The notes beneath the pieces were generated by a model. It had not been told where the DNA came from, made no database searches, and saw only the letters and a program-made list of their open reading frames with translations. A program made the position numbers and the translations under genes. Shown here piece by piece: positions 10,484-21,447 of a stretch of 64,000 nucleotides of DNA (its first letter is position 1; each line of letters starts with the position of its first letter). The stretch lies in assembly GCA_015680685.1 (NCBI GenBank), contig MNCI01015901.1:97524-161523 (forward strand), in the 5' to 3' direction. The stretch is from Gnetum montanum (lineage: Eukaryota; Streptophyta; Gnetopsida; Gnetales; Gnetaceae).

Positions 10484-13400
10484 TCATGGATGGGGCTGAT
10501 TTCCAAGATCCTCTTCATCATCCCCTCTTGCTCCACTAGAGCCAACTCCATCATTAACATGTCCCTACAAATAGAAAATAGAAAACAAAACAAAACAGGG
10601 TAGTAGAGCAAATCATAAACATAGAAATTAAAATAGTAACACTAACAATGAAAACAATAAAATCATACAAAAATAAATGCCACCATAAAACACTCACAAG
10701 TGAGGAAGGCCCCAAGTTGGTCTCCAAACGTTGTAGAATCTCTTTCTCAAGCACATTTGTGCAATCCTCCTCCAAGCCATGATCAATGCGAGTGAGTGTT
10801 TTGCCCTTGTCCATCGGGTCCCAAGTAGGGCACTCAAGAGAGAACACGTCTGTCGCAGCCTCCCCAGAGATGGTGGTAATTGTTCTCTTAGGAGATCCCT
10901 CCACCTCTATGCACTCAGCAAACCTATCATAAGTAGACTACAAACCTAACCCATCAATGAACATCTCCATCTGGTGATGTTCAATTGACTCTTCCTTCAA
11001 CCATTTCTTGTATTGATGCTTATGGTCCTTTTGGTCTTGGCCCGACTTTTGTACTTTGGCAGCAAAAGGATTTCCAATCTTGACATTTCCTATTCAATAA
11101 ATCTATCTGTGCTCTTTGTTATGCTAAGTCCCATGTAGCTTTCACTTTACTATTCAAAACCATCCAATAACGTGTGTAGGTGATTTCGGATGAGGGCCAT
11201 GTGCTATCACCAGAAAACCTAGCAGCAGTGAGTCATAATGGGATTGAAGATCCCTTTTCTCTTCTCTCTTTTTTGCTAGTGTATCCTTCAGTGTGTGAAC
11301 CTCATCCCATAGATGCTCAATCAAATGCCTTAAACTCCAAACTATCTTAGCATTTTGTACGACGCAACTAGAAACCGCATCGTAAATCTTTCTTGGGACT
11401 TGCTCAATGTCCCCTGGTAATTCAGGGAGAGCATCAATATGAGTAGCTTCAAAAGGATTCCATTGGAGTTTGGCACCTACATGTGCACACATAAATTAAT
11501 CATAATAAAAAATAAAACACAAAGAAACACAGTAAAACCAGACACTTAGCATGACGTATAATGTACACACACCTAGTTCTGGATGAGCTTCTTGTAAGCG
11601 GGTGACCACCTCATTAACAATGCCTGTAACAAAATCCATTTTGCTAGGCATCTCAAGCCATGGCCTCAATGGGTCAGTTGATGTGGTATGAGTAGGGGAG
11701 GTTTCTTCAATTGGAATCTATGATCCTAACGTTTCTTCCTGGGACATAGATGGCTCAAGAATTTTAGCATCTACCCCAAAATAGTTAAAATAATTAAGAA
11801 CAACACATAAAAATCAAAAGATGCAGAATATAAATTGAGCTAAAGAGGAACATATAAAAAAGACCTTTGCTATCTAGCTTGGGTGGATCACCAAGATGCA
11901 AAGATCCATCAAAGAAACCATCATAGACATCCCTTTCATCACTTGAATGCCTAAGTGCATCCAAGGCCTCTACAAGCTTCGTCCCCACATCGCTCGTCGC
12001 ACCCTCCTCTTGTGGGCTAAGAATTTCTTCTTCCTCAATTGCTTCTTCCTTTTCTTTTCCTTTCTCCTCAGGTATTGGAGCCATGACCTCTCTCCCCTTC
12101 TCCAAACTTTCCTCTGAAATAACACCAGCACCTTAAAGTTAGTATGATATAGCACATAGGTACATCCAATAGTGTATAAACCAAAAAAGCAAATATATAA
12201 CAATGAAACAAAGCACTTACCCTCCACTGGCAGTATAAACCAAATCTTCTTTGCCCTTGGGGGTCTCACATCTGGGGAAAGCTCCTTTGGACACTCTTTC
12301 CTTTTCACATTTGCCTTGGAATTTTCAACAGTCTCACTAATCAAGCATTCAGCCCTTTTAACAGATGCGTGCAGCCTAGGCGGTTCCAATCCCAAGTTGT
12401 CGTGGGAATGATGAGAACGGCTGGCCACACCTCCACTAGTAACTGATATGAATTCCTCAATGTCTTCTAGTGGGTCCTGGGATCTGTTGATGCTATATAA
12501 ATGGTGAATCCAAGGGCAGGATTACTAGTAATTTAGAAAACCTGTGCAAGTACCCCGCAAAGAAGGCAAAGATGAAGTGGGACTTTGCATGGATGCTTGA
12601 ACGTAACCTGATGATTTCCCCATGAAGGCTAAATCCCAAAAATTTTGCCCAATTGTATTGCATGCTTGTCTCCAAAATTGCATGCATCACATGTGTAGAC
12701 TTGATCCCAAGGTTTCTCCCTTGAGAAAGATATTTAGGGAACGCCTGTGCCTGAAAGAGAGGATACAAGAAGTTCACTTCCATCGATCAGGTATCCTCTC
12801 ACATGGCAAATCCCTTAGGGCCCTTAGACACACCTAACCACTGCTCAAGCTCCCTTATGACCTATCCATCTTTAGTTTCTTTGTCTACAACTACTCTGGT
12901 ACCATTCATGGGAATGACAAAAAGATCGAAAAGAAACTCAGTGGTTAGGTGGAATGATACCTTTACTCCCCGAACCCGTCTGGTAAAACGAGAAGCATCA
13001 CCACTGAAAGAGTCAACAATTGTAACCATCTTAGTAGTTGGAACACTAGGAGTCAAGGCTGTAAATAGGTCCATCAAACCAGCCTTGGTGAGGCGACCGA
13101 TAATCAAATTAGAAACTTGCTTTTGTAACCACTTTTTTGATTGCTCTACCTCCCCATACTTCGTAAAAAGTGTAGCCTTAGTACACCCTATAGTGATGGC
13201 AACTTCTTCAAGCGGGATGGATGCTGTAAAAGAAAAACATAGAGTGAAAAGTTAGAAAAGTCACATGACACAGAATGATGCAACAAAAAAGGAAAATGAA
13301 GTCTAAGGTGTGGTCACTTACCATCTGCAACTAGTGAAGGCGAGGTGGGCGCAGGACCAATCCTTTGAGAAAGAATTGGCCCATTAGGAGACCAATCCTT

Positions 13401-14124
13401 ATGTAACCAACCGTGAGCTTGGCAATGCTCAAAGGCTCTTGAAAATTGCCTATGGGAGTCAACAAAGGCCATCTTTGTCTGGTCCAACATTGCGGTACAA
13501 AGAATGGGGCCCACCATAAATGTCTCTAGCACTGTACGCATTAAAGTAATCCCACCATCATCATCGTGCATCCCATGTTCATCAAAACAAGACCTACATA
13601 GGAAAATAACATTCACATTCAGATGATGACATAAAATTAAATCACAAGTTAAAGTAAGACACAAAGGAGCATACCTGTCCACTTTATATATTGTCTCGGG
13701 TGTGTTCTGAAATAAAGTATGCACATGGAGGGCTAAGAAAAGTGTGTTGCTGTTGTTGTAAGGACTATAGGTAGGCAACTCCCACACACGAGTCAAAGGA
13801 TGAGTGGATCTAGGACCCTTAGCAAAGCCTCCCTCAACTCTAAAAAGTCCCTCATCGATATCAGTGATAAAGGCTAGCATGTCTTGTGTAGACCCAGGCA
13901 ACACAGTCTCAATAATATCATGAGCCATCTGTTCACTTAGATGAGACCATATAACAACACTGAAATTTTGCAGTATAAATGACAATAATGAACTCGCGCT
14001 AGGACAAAACCATATTACACGGGGCTCGATTCGCATGTCATAGGGAGGTGTGTCTGGCCCAAAGGGGCCAAACCAAGTAAGTACACCAACAAGCTCAATG
14101 ACGAGGAGAGAAGATTTAGGTCCC
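10484..14124 (-). pseudogene. Antisense multi-exon accessory gene of element 1 (FCP1/NIF-like + mobile-domain-like + coiled coil)
   Basis: Eight exons on the minus strand: 14124-13675, 13593-13322, 13223-12542, 12492-12221, 12113-11865, 11770-11573, 11476-10698 and 10564-10484 (stop 10486-10484). All introns are GT-AG, and phases (2,1,2,1,1,1,0) agree at every junction. Exon 1 resembles FCP1/NIF phosphatase folds: LLVIELVGVL, where the catalytic D-x-D/N-G motif is ELVG, then VVIWSHLS. Exon 3 (RVRGVKVSFHLT; FLYPLFQAQAFPKYLS) resembles putative plant transposon proteins. Exon 5 is Glu/Lys-rich. Exon 7 has a heptad-like helix (LRHLIEHLWDEVHTLKDTL). Stops in exon 3, exon 6 and exon 7 kill this copy. 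Any upstream exon is uncertain: an ATG-GAA-GAA exon ending at a GTAATT donor near 15371 has the wrong phase. Homologues sit in elements 2 and 3. Domain names are by-eye inference. Confidence 0.78.
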
Positions 14125-14339
14125 CTGCATACAACTGAAATGTTGGGTAAGTAAAAAATCAAAGAACTAATAATAGATCAACATCACATAAAACCAAAAA
14201 AAATCACATAAACAAATATCGCACCCTAAACATTTACTCAAACAAGGTTTAGAAATCTGTCTCAAGAAAACAAATAAACGATATTAACATGAAACTAGCA
14301 AATAATGGGCATCTAGTAGCAATGCACATCTTCGCATTC

Positions 14340-15560
14340 TAGCTCATGTTGGGTATCTTTAACATTCCACCAGCAATTCACGCTAGATATTCCACTAGTA
14401 AGTCATGCTGGGCTTTCCACCAGCGAGTCACGATGGGTCTTCCCTTCAACACTCATCCCAGCATCCCACATTCTAGCTCACGCTGGAACCTACAACTTGC
14501 CCCAAAAATCTTGCCCATGTTCATGCTGACTATGTCTTGATTAAAAAAGCCTTGCCAAGAAAAACCAAAAATTTGCAGTCACGTTGTCTTGCCTCAGGCT
14601 AAAAATATACACTCACACTAACCAAAGACTGAAATTCAAAATTACAAGTCACGTTGCCCTGGGAAAAATTCCAAAAATTTACAGGACATGCTAGGGCTCC
14701 CAAAAAATCCAAAAATGTGCAATCATGAAGCCCCTTCGAAATTGAAGAATTACTGTCATACTGGCCATTCTTGGTCCTCTAAAAAATCTGCCTTGGCTCC
14801 AAAGTAAAAATTTTTGTAGTCATGTTGCCCACCAAAACTGAAAAATTTTGCCCAAAATTCTAAGTCACGCTGTTCATTCCCTGCCCTGAAAATTACAAGT
14901 CACGCTATCAAGGAGGATGGGGATGCTCACGTTGCAGGAAGCCCAAAACCTTGTGGCCTAAGACACCCAAGAAAGCCCCAAAAGCCTAAATTCGTAGCTT
15001 ACACTACCCTCCCCTGGAACCCCTCATTCGCAGCTTACACTGCCCAAGACGCTGGCAACCACAATAATGATTGACACCGAAGCTTCCCAATAATGTAGCT
15101 CATGTCGTAGGCAAATGAAAAATCAATCTTCCCCACATTCACGCTAACTCCCCCTGCAGCCCTGAAACCCTACGGCCTAGAAACCCCAAGAAAACCAGCA
15201 ACCATATGGCCAGAACGCCAAGGAAACTAAAAATCCAACCCATGCACTCACGCCCCAAACTCGCATTCGCTCAAAACTATGATCCCAAAACCCAAAAATC
15301 CCAAAATCACAGCCACAAATTCTTACCCTACGTAACGTTGCTAGAGGAAAACAGGGGAAAATGAAATTACCTGTGGAAGGCCTTCTTCCATGTTGGGATC
15401 CTAGCTTGGGGGAGATGCTGGAGAAGCCCTTTACTCTCCTCCACAAACGTCAGATCTGCTTGCCTCTTTCCTTTACCTCGGCTTGCCTTTCCTCTTCCTC
15501 TCCCCTCCATGCTTGCTCACATTGACGTTGATGCTACGACCTTGGCTAACACTATTCATG
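14340..15560 (-). promoter_or_regulatory. Motif-rich 5' region of the antisense gene in element 1
   Basis: Over a dozen copies of TCACGCT/TCATGCT/TCACGTT-type words are scattered through this stretch, the same words that crowd U3 of the flanking LTRs. It lies immediately upstream (minus sense) of the first recognised exon. The simplest reading is a promoter, first-exon and intron region for the antisense transcript. Small open frames here are Pro/Lys-biased and unrelated to known families. Promoter activity is inferred from position and motif sharing only. Confidence 0.45.
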
Positions 15561-16136
15561 TTGTTATTCAAATTTCCAGCAACTCACGGTGAGAGAAATC
15601 ATGCATAATAATCCAAAAACTTCCTTTTCTAACCTCTTATAAGTTCAATTTAATTTAAGTTAATTTACTTTAATTTATGGCCTTTTATTCTATTTCCTCT
15701 TCTTATTTTAATGTTACTTCACTGTGGTTACATGTTTGCCTTGTACTTGCCTAACATTCCTTGTCATTTCAGCCTCTTGAGATGAAGCCCAAAAATTATT
15801 ATGGAGAAAAGGAGAAAAGTGCATAAAATCAACAACAAAAATACATATAAGCATATATAAACATTTAGAAACAGCGTAAAATTGATCAAAATTTAAAATC
15901 CCCACGATCTTATTATCCACTCAAAATCTTAAAATTTAAAAGTCAAAAAATTTAAAAATGGTGCATATACTCAGTTCAAATGATAAATCAACATGTGGCC
16001 CAGTATGGCCTTAAACTGCCACGACTATTGCCACATCTTCTAATTTTTTCAGTATATAGTTTGATTACCCTATGTTCATTTACACTCTATAATTCTCCTG
16101 CCAAAAGGGTGTCTCTTACTTCACTCCTGTTTTAAA
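15561..16136 (+). repeat. Spacer with one TTAAACT-motif copy before RT
   Basis: AT-rich non-coding DNA between the antisense gene region and the pol leader. A single clear motif copy (GTATGGCCTTAAACTGCC) is at about 16003-16020. Element 3 has the same motif at the equivalent border (57080-57180, reverse orientation). Confidence 0.55.
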
Positions 16137-18152
16137 TTGGCAGGGGTGAGCACCATGGCCACCAAGAACATCCTCTCAACATTGTCTCTTAATGGACCAT
16201 ACGGGAATGTAGAAAGAGTGATGAACCCAGAATCCTTGGATCTAAATCCATCCACCTATACCGATTTGATAGCCTCCACTCAAGAAGCCTCATACTGGCC
16301 TAAAAACGTGGCTAAAACTCTAGATCTAGAAGCTAACAATATCACTGCAAATCCTTTGGTCGAAATCCCCATTACCATGGTCAATGGCGAAGCTAGAACA
16401 TTGAAATTAAGTGCCTTACTAGACTCACAACTCATAGGTGACATCACCTAGGTGTTAAAAAATAACATAAAAACATTCGCATGGTCATATACCGACATGC
16501 CAAGATTAGATCCTTGAATCATCCAACACAACATTATCCTTGATGAAAAAATTAAATCAGTAAAAAAAAAAAGCACAAAAAGTTAGACCTGAAGTGGTGT
16601 TAGTAGTCTGCACTGAAATCACAAAGCTCTACCAAGCTGGTTTCATTCGAGCCATCGATTATTCTGATTGGGTATCAAACATTGTTGTAGTTCCTAAGAA
16701 GAATGGTAGTATATGCATATGCATCGACTTCCATGATCTCAATGTAGCCACTATAAAGGATGATTTCCCATTACCTAGCATTGATCAACTTATTGACATG
16801 ACTGCTGGGCATGCACTATTATCCTTTATGGATAGATTTTCAGGCTATAATCAAATAAGAACCAATCTGGAGCATCAACTTAGGATAACTTTCATGACAC
16901 CTTGGGGGACATTTTGTTATACTATGATGTCATTTGACCTTAAAAATGCAGGAGCTACATATCAGTGAGCAATGACATACATATTTAGTGATTACATGCT
17001 TAATTTGCTCAATGATTATGTTGATGATATTGTGGTTAAATATAAAATGACTGAACAACATGCAAAAGATCTAGACTTAGTGCTTAAACATTGTCTTAAA
17101 TATGACCTTAGACTCAACCCAAAGAAATGAATTTTTGACATCAAAATAGGCAAAATGCTTAGTTTCCTTGTCTCAAAAATAGGGATATGGGTAGACCCCG
17201 ATAAGGTTAAAGAAATAACCAATATGCAACCACCAAGAAACCTCAACGAACTACATGGCCTCCAAGGTAGACTGCAATTCATCAGATGCTTTATCGAAAG
17301 ACTGACAGATAAGTTGAGTCCCATGCAACATCTATTACGAAAGAATGTACATTTCCAATGGACTCAGAAATGCCAGGAATAATTTGAGAACATAAAACAA
17401 GAATTTGCTCAACTACCAACTGTTTATCCTCCAAAAAGTAATAAACCTTTCTACATCTACCTTGCAACTTCCGATTCCTCCATTGCATTAATGATTACAT
17501 GCTTAATTTTCTCAATGATTATGTTGATGATATTGTGTTTAAATCTAAAATGATTGAACAACATGCAAAAGATCTAGACTTAGTGTTTAAACGTTGTCTT
17601 AAATATGACCTTAGACTCAACCCAAAGAAATGAATTTTTGACATCAAAATAGGAAAAATGCTTAGTTTCCTAGTCTCAAAAATAGGGATATGGGTAGACC
17701 CCGATAAGGTTAAAGAAATAACCAATATGCAACCACCAAGAAACCTCACCGAACTACATGGCCTCCAAGGTAGACTGCAATTCATCAGATGCTTTATCGA
17801 AAGACTGACGGATAAGTTGAGTCCCATGCAACATCTATTACAAAAGAATGTACATTTCCAATGGACTCAACAATGCCAGGAAGAATTTGAGAACATAAAA
17901 CAAGAATTTGCTCAACTACCAGCTGTTTATCCTCCACAAAGTAATAAACCTTTCTACATCTACCTTGCAACTTCCGATTCCTCCATTGCATTAATTCTTT
18001 GTCAAAAACGTGAGGATGGAGTCGAAATCCCTATATTTTACCTGAGCCATGCATTAATTACCTATGAACAACGATACAACAACATAGAAAAATCATGCCT
18101 TGCCCTTGTCTTCTCCTTGAAGAAATGGCAGCATTATCTCTTTCATAATTAG
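16137..18152 (+). pseudogene. pol: Reverse transcriptase and gypsy-type RNase H of element 1
   Basis: Copies genomic RNA into DNA. A leader (16137-16451; LDLEANN...TLKLSALLDS) precedes the usual FAWSY.DMP.LDP entry motif. RT motifs follow: VPKKNGS, FMDRFSGYNQI (first catalytic Asp), TPWGTFCYTMM and YVDD at about 17020. A 503 bp tandem duplication (16991-17996) breaks the frame, and both copies carry a TGA where a Cys codon is expected (PKK-stop-IFD). The intact end, 17658-18152, includes the gypsy RNase H signature (FYLSHALITYEQRYNNIEKSCLAL) as far as it is preserved. Also frameshifted near 16560. Not functional. Confidence 0.88.
16991..17996 (+). repeat. 503 bp direct tandem duplication inside RT
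   Basis: Unit 1 is 16991-17493 and unit 2 is 17494-17996, both starting ATTACATGCT and ending at CCATTGCATTA. By-eye comparison finds about 15 differences. The unit length is not a multiple of three, so it shifts frame. Both units share the same TGA in the PKK.IFD segment. Confidence 0.9.
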
Positions 18153-18236
18153 GTTTACATCATTTGCAAGGATAATGTTCTCCATGCGATCACTAATAAC
18201 ATCTATGAGTCGAATAGGTTAGCTAGGTGAAAAGCG

Positions 18237-18780
18237 ATGATCATAGAGTTTGACTTACACTATGTCACTCAATCTTCCACAAAAGGTCAGGCAATAGTCA
18301 CACAACTAACCGTCTCACTCATGCATGATCAAATGACAATAAACCCCAAATTCCTAGATGAAAATGTTAATAGTATAGACACCATACCTAATAACTACGA
18401 GGAAATCCTCTACTTCGATGGAGCCTCAACCTCTCGAGGGGGAAGTGTTGCAACCATTTTAACATACCCCTCTGGAGAAGCCCAACCCTTTGCCTACCAC
18501 TTAACCTTTCCTTGTATCAATAACATGGTAGAATACGAAGGTCTTCTTAGAGGCCTTCAAGTAGCGTTAAATTCGGGAATCTCATGCCTTGTAGTTTGAG
18601 GGGATTCACAATTAGTCATTAATTAAGTCATTAAATTTTATGCATGCAAAGCTCTCCATTTGCAACCATATTGCGATTTAACCAAACATTTGATGAGGCA
18701 GCTATAAGAAGTGGATATACAACACGTCCAACGAAAACACAATTGCTAACGCACTTGCTACGCTAGCCTTAAACATGACA
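18237..18780 (+). pseudogene. pol: Second, archaeal-like RNase H of element 1
   Basis: A separate RNase H domain downstream of the gypsy RNase H. Visible are the catalytic motifs LYFDGASTSRGGS (Asp), NNMVEYEGLLRGLQ (Glu) and GDSQLVIN (Asp), with a stop just before the last one at about 18598. More stops follow in the LQPYCDLTKHL segment. This domain order, with a TNN.AEYEAL-like motif, is the additional archaeal-type RNase H reported in plant Tat-lineage elements. Element 3 carries the same domain (HFDGTSTSQGGS) at about 54800-55270 on the minus strand. Broken here by stops. Confidence 0.82.
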
Positions 18781-19059
18781 CCTAAAATGTTCCACGCATT
18801 GCCTAGCTCTATAACAAGTTGTGCTGAACGTATAATTAACACTCAATATGAAATTCCTATAGCATTTGTTAGTAAAACATGCATGATAGAATGGTACGAT
18901 GACATAAAAGAATACCTTCTAAGAGGCGAACCTCCACAATACTTGACAAATGCTTAAAAGGACGTCGTACAAAAATGTTTCTGGTAATATGCTTTAATAA
19001 GAGATACCTTGTGTCGTAAATCCTATGAAGGCATTCTGCTAATGTGTGTTAGTAGCATG

Positions 19060-20100
19060 GATGGTTAAACGATCATAGAACAAATCCACGAAGGACTTTG
19101 TGGAGGGCATATAGCACCCAAAGCAATGGCAATAAAGATTAAGAACTTAGGCTATTACTGGCCACACATGGAATATGATTGCATCTCCAAAGTCAGAATG
19201 TATGAAATTTGCCAAAAGCATGGTAATCTAATACATGTGCCACCTAATGAATTACACACAACACAAATCACATGGCCTTTCCAAGAATGGGGTTCAGACT
19301 TAATTGGACCAATAATGCCATCATCCTTTGCCGGACACAGCTTTATTATCACAGCTACTGAATACTTCACAAAATGGGTAGAAGCTATTCCCCTTAAGAA
19401 GACCACTTCAAAACAAATTTGAACTTTCATACTAGAAAATATCATGACCCATTTTGATATTCCAATGACCATCGTTACCAGCAATGGGCCACAGTTCAGC
19501 AATGTAGATACTAAAGGCTTCTGTGAAAGTCTAGGCATTAAACATGCATTTTCATCACCTTACTACCCATAGAGTAATGGTCAAGCGGAGGATACAAATA
19601 AAACTATCATCATGGTGCTCAAAAAGATGCTAAATCAAAGCAAGACACGATGGCATGAACAATTAGTCTACGCATTATGGGCATACAGAATGACACATCG
19701 CACATCTACAGGTAAAACACCATATAGTCTTGTATATGGATCTGAAGCTATTTTACCTTTAGAGTTGCAAGTTCCCTCATTATGGATAGTTCTCTCCGAC
19801 CTCCTTGATGAAAGTCAAAATAATGAACTACACATTGCTGACCTTGACTCGATAGTGGAGGAATGTGTACGAACGCTCGATCACATCGAATAGTACCAGA
19901 AACAACAGCGGCAATGACACAAACACGATCAAAGAAGAAGACTTAGTCCTTAAAGCCATACGTAAACACTCAGATAAATTCTCAGCCAATTGGGAAGGGC
20001 CTTACTTAGTCACCAAGGCATACCAACAGAGCATTCAAACTGGCTGACATGGACGAGAATGAGTTTGCTAATCCTACAAATCACTTGTACTTGAAACTAT
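19060..20100 (+). pseudogene. pol: Integrase of element 1
   Basis: Would insert the cDNA into the genome. The N-terminal zinc-binding region is visible (HEGLCGGH ... MYEICQKHG), but the first Cys of the CxxC pair is Tyr. The core follows: WGSDLIGPI (first Asp), then IVTSNGPQF where the second catalytic Asp is replaced by Ser, and NGQAEDTNK with the Glu. The conserved TPYSLVYGSEA motif is at about 19717-19750. The C-terminal DKFSANWEGPYLVTKAY stretch is near 19975-20030, in a shifted frame. Stops near 19422 and 19570 interrupt it. Catalytically dead as read. Confidence 0.87.
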
Positions 20101-20109
20101 ACTATGTCT

Positions 20110-20300
20110 AATAAACTTGAGATACCATAGAAAAGTCTTGGCATCATGACTTAAAAATGATACCACAGAAAATTCTTGGCATCATGACTTAAAACTAACC
20201 ACAGAAAAGTCTTGACATCATGACTTAAAACTGATACCACAAAGCTCTATCCAGTACGATGTTAAACTGCCGCATCTGTTCACCATGACATAAAACTAGT
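20110..20300 (+). repeat. TTAAACT-motif block after integrase
   Basis: Four to five copies of ATCATGACTTAAAACTGATACCACA-like units, for example near 20120, 20180, 20215, 20265 and 20285. The unit includes a CATGACTTAAAACT core. Same motif class as the block after protease; element 3 has the matching block after its integrase (53350-53790). Confidence 0.75.
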
Positions 20301-21434
20301 GACATCATCGAAGACTAGGCAAAAACTTAAAAAGATGTGTTACTGCAATTGGCTGTACATGTTCCACAAAGACTTGCTACATGATTCATCTCATGGGCCT
20401 TGATGAGGCTAATACTATTCATGATTCTGTCTACTTTGAAAATTGCACATGGTGGTTCCATCTCCCTATTAAAAGTGCTTAGCTAACCATTTCATTTCTG
20501 GTTTTCTTGTCTTCTTGGAGTTGTTTTTGCAGGATGACACTCCTGAGGTGTTCATACATAGATGCATTTCATCGTGACGACAAGGTATCACATTGTTCCT
20601 GATGCATGTAACTAGGTTAATCAATCCATTCATAAGTACATTCCTGACTCCCAATGCATTCCCTATTTTCCCGTCATGCCCCCTTATCCTATCTAATTAC
20701 ACCTCCTTAATACATTGATGCACATCCTCAAAACTCTTGATACATTGTTGCACACTGTAGCTCTCTAAGAAGTTGCAACGCAAAACATAGTACATAGTAC
20801 ATGATGCAAAATGCAAGCGCTCGAACATAAGCACTGCACTAAAAGCAAGCTCTTTCAAAAAGACCAAAGAAAAAAAGAAAAAAAGAAAAAAATGTTCAAA
20901 GAGAAAAATGCACTGAAAAAGTCTTCATGACCTCGTTGACATCATTAACAAAAGACTATTGGCTATTCTCATACAAGACCCAGGTGAGGAGGTAATTATC
21001 TTGAAAAAAAATTACACTCATGTCTCAAAGAAACCATGTTGCACATCATCGCGTGGCTTTGGCTGTTTACAAACGAGCCCCGTAAACACTCTTTAAGAGT
21101 TCCATTTCTCCAAATAATGCACCTCCTATGTCTTAGCTCCAAGTCTGCTGAACACTGGCTATTGACAAGGACTAAAGACACAGCTTGTTCACATGAGAGC
21201 ATTCCTCTCCCATAACTCTGGCAGCACTCATAACCCCTGATCATCTTTTGATTTCCCCAGTTACAACCAATCCCCTTTGCATCTTGAAATACACTTCCCC
21301 AATCCCATGTACTTTTGAACATGGTGAGATGACATCCAGCTAAGGGTTGATAGATAATGCTTGGTACTTGCTTGTTCATGGTGTTTTACACTTCTTTTTC
21401 GATGCCTCTCGGGTGGATTCCTCCATACGTTAAC
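20301..21434 (+). other. 3' untranslated region of element 1
   Basis: No coding region supported. A purine run (AAAGAAAAAAAG units) lies at about 20862-20892. Short open frames on either strand have no recognisable content. The stretch ends at the PPT. Confidence 0.6.
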
Positions 21435-21447
21435 AAAGAGGGGCCAA
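21435..21447 (+). other. Polypurine tract of element 1
   Basis: AAAGAGGGGCCAA lies directly against the TG of the 3' LTR, where plus-strand DNA synthesis would be primed. Exactly the same 13 bases (reverse complement) abut the 3' LTR of element 3 at 51912-51924. Confidence 0.85.

Noticed and set aside
12803-13255. 150-codon plus-strand open frame
   Set aside because: Opposite-strand shadow of exon 3 of the antisense gene, whose minus-strand translation has a homologue in element 2.
15177-15446. 89-codon minus-strand frame upstream of the antisense gene, with a possible first exon near 15371
   Set aside because: A GTAATT donor follows MEEGLPQ, but its phase does not match the exon at 14124, so it was not joined to the gene model.
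17016-17324. 102-codon minus-strand open frames, repeated at 17519-17827
   Set aside because: Shadows of RT on the other strand; duplicated only because the RT segment is duplicated.
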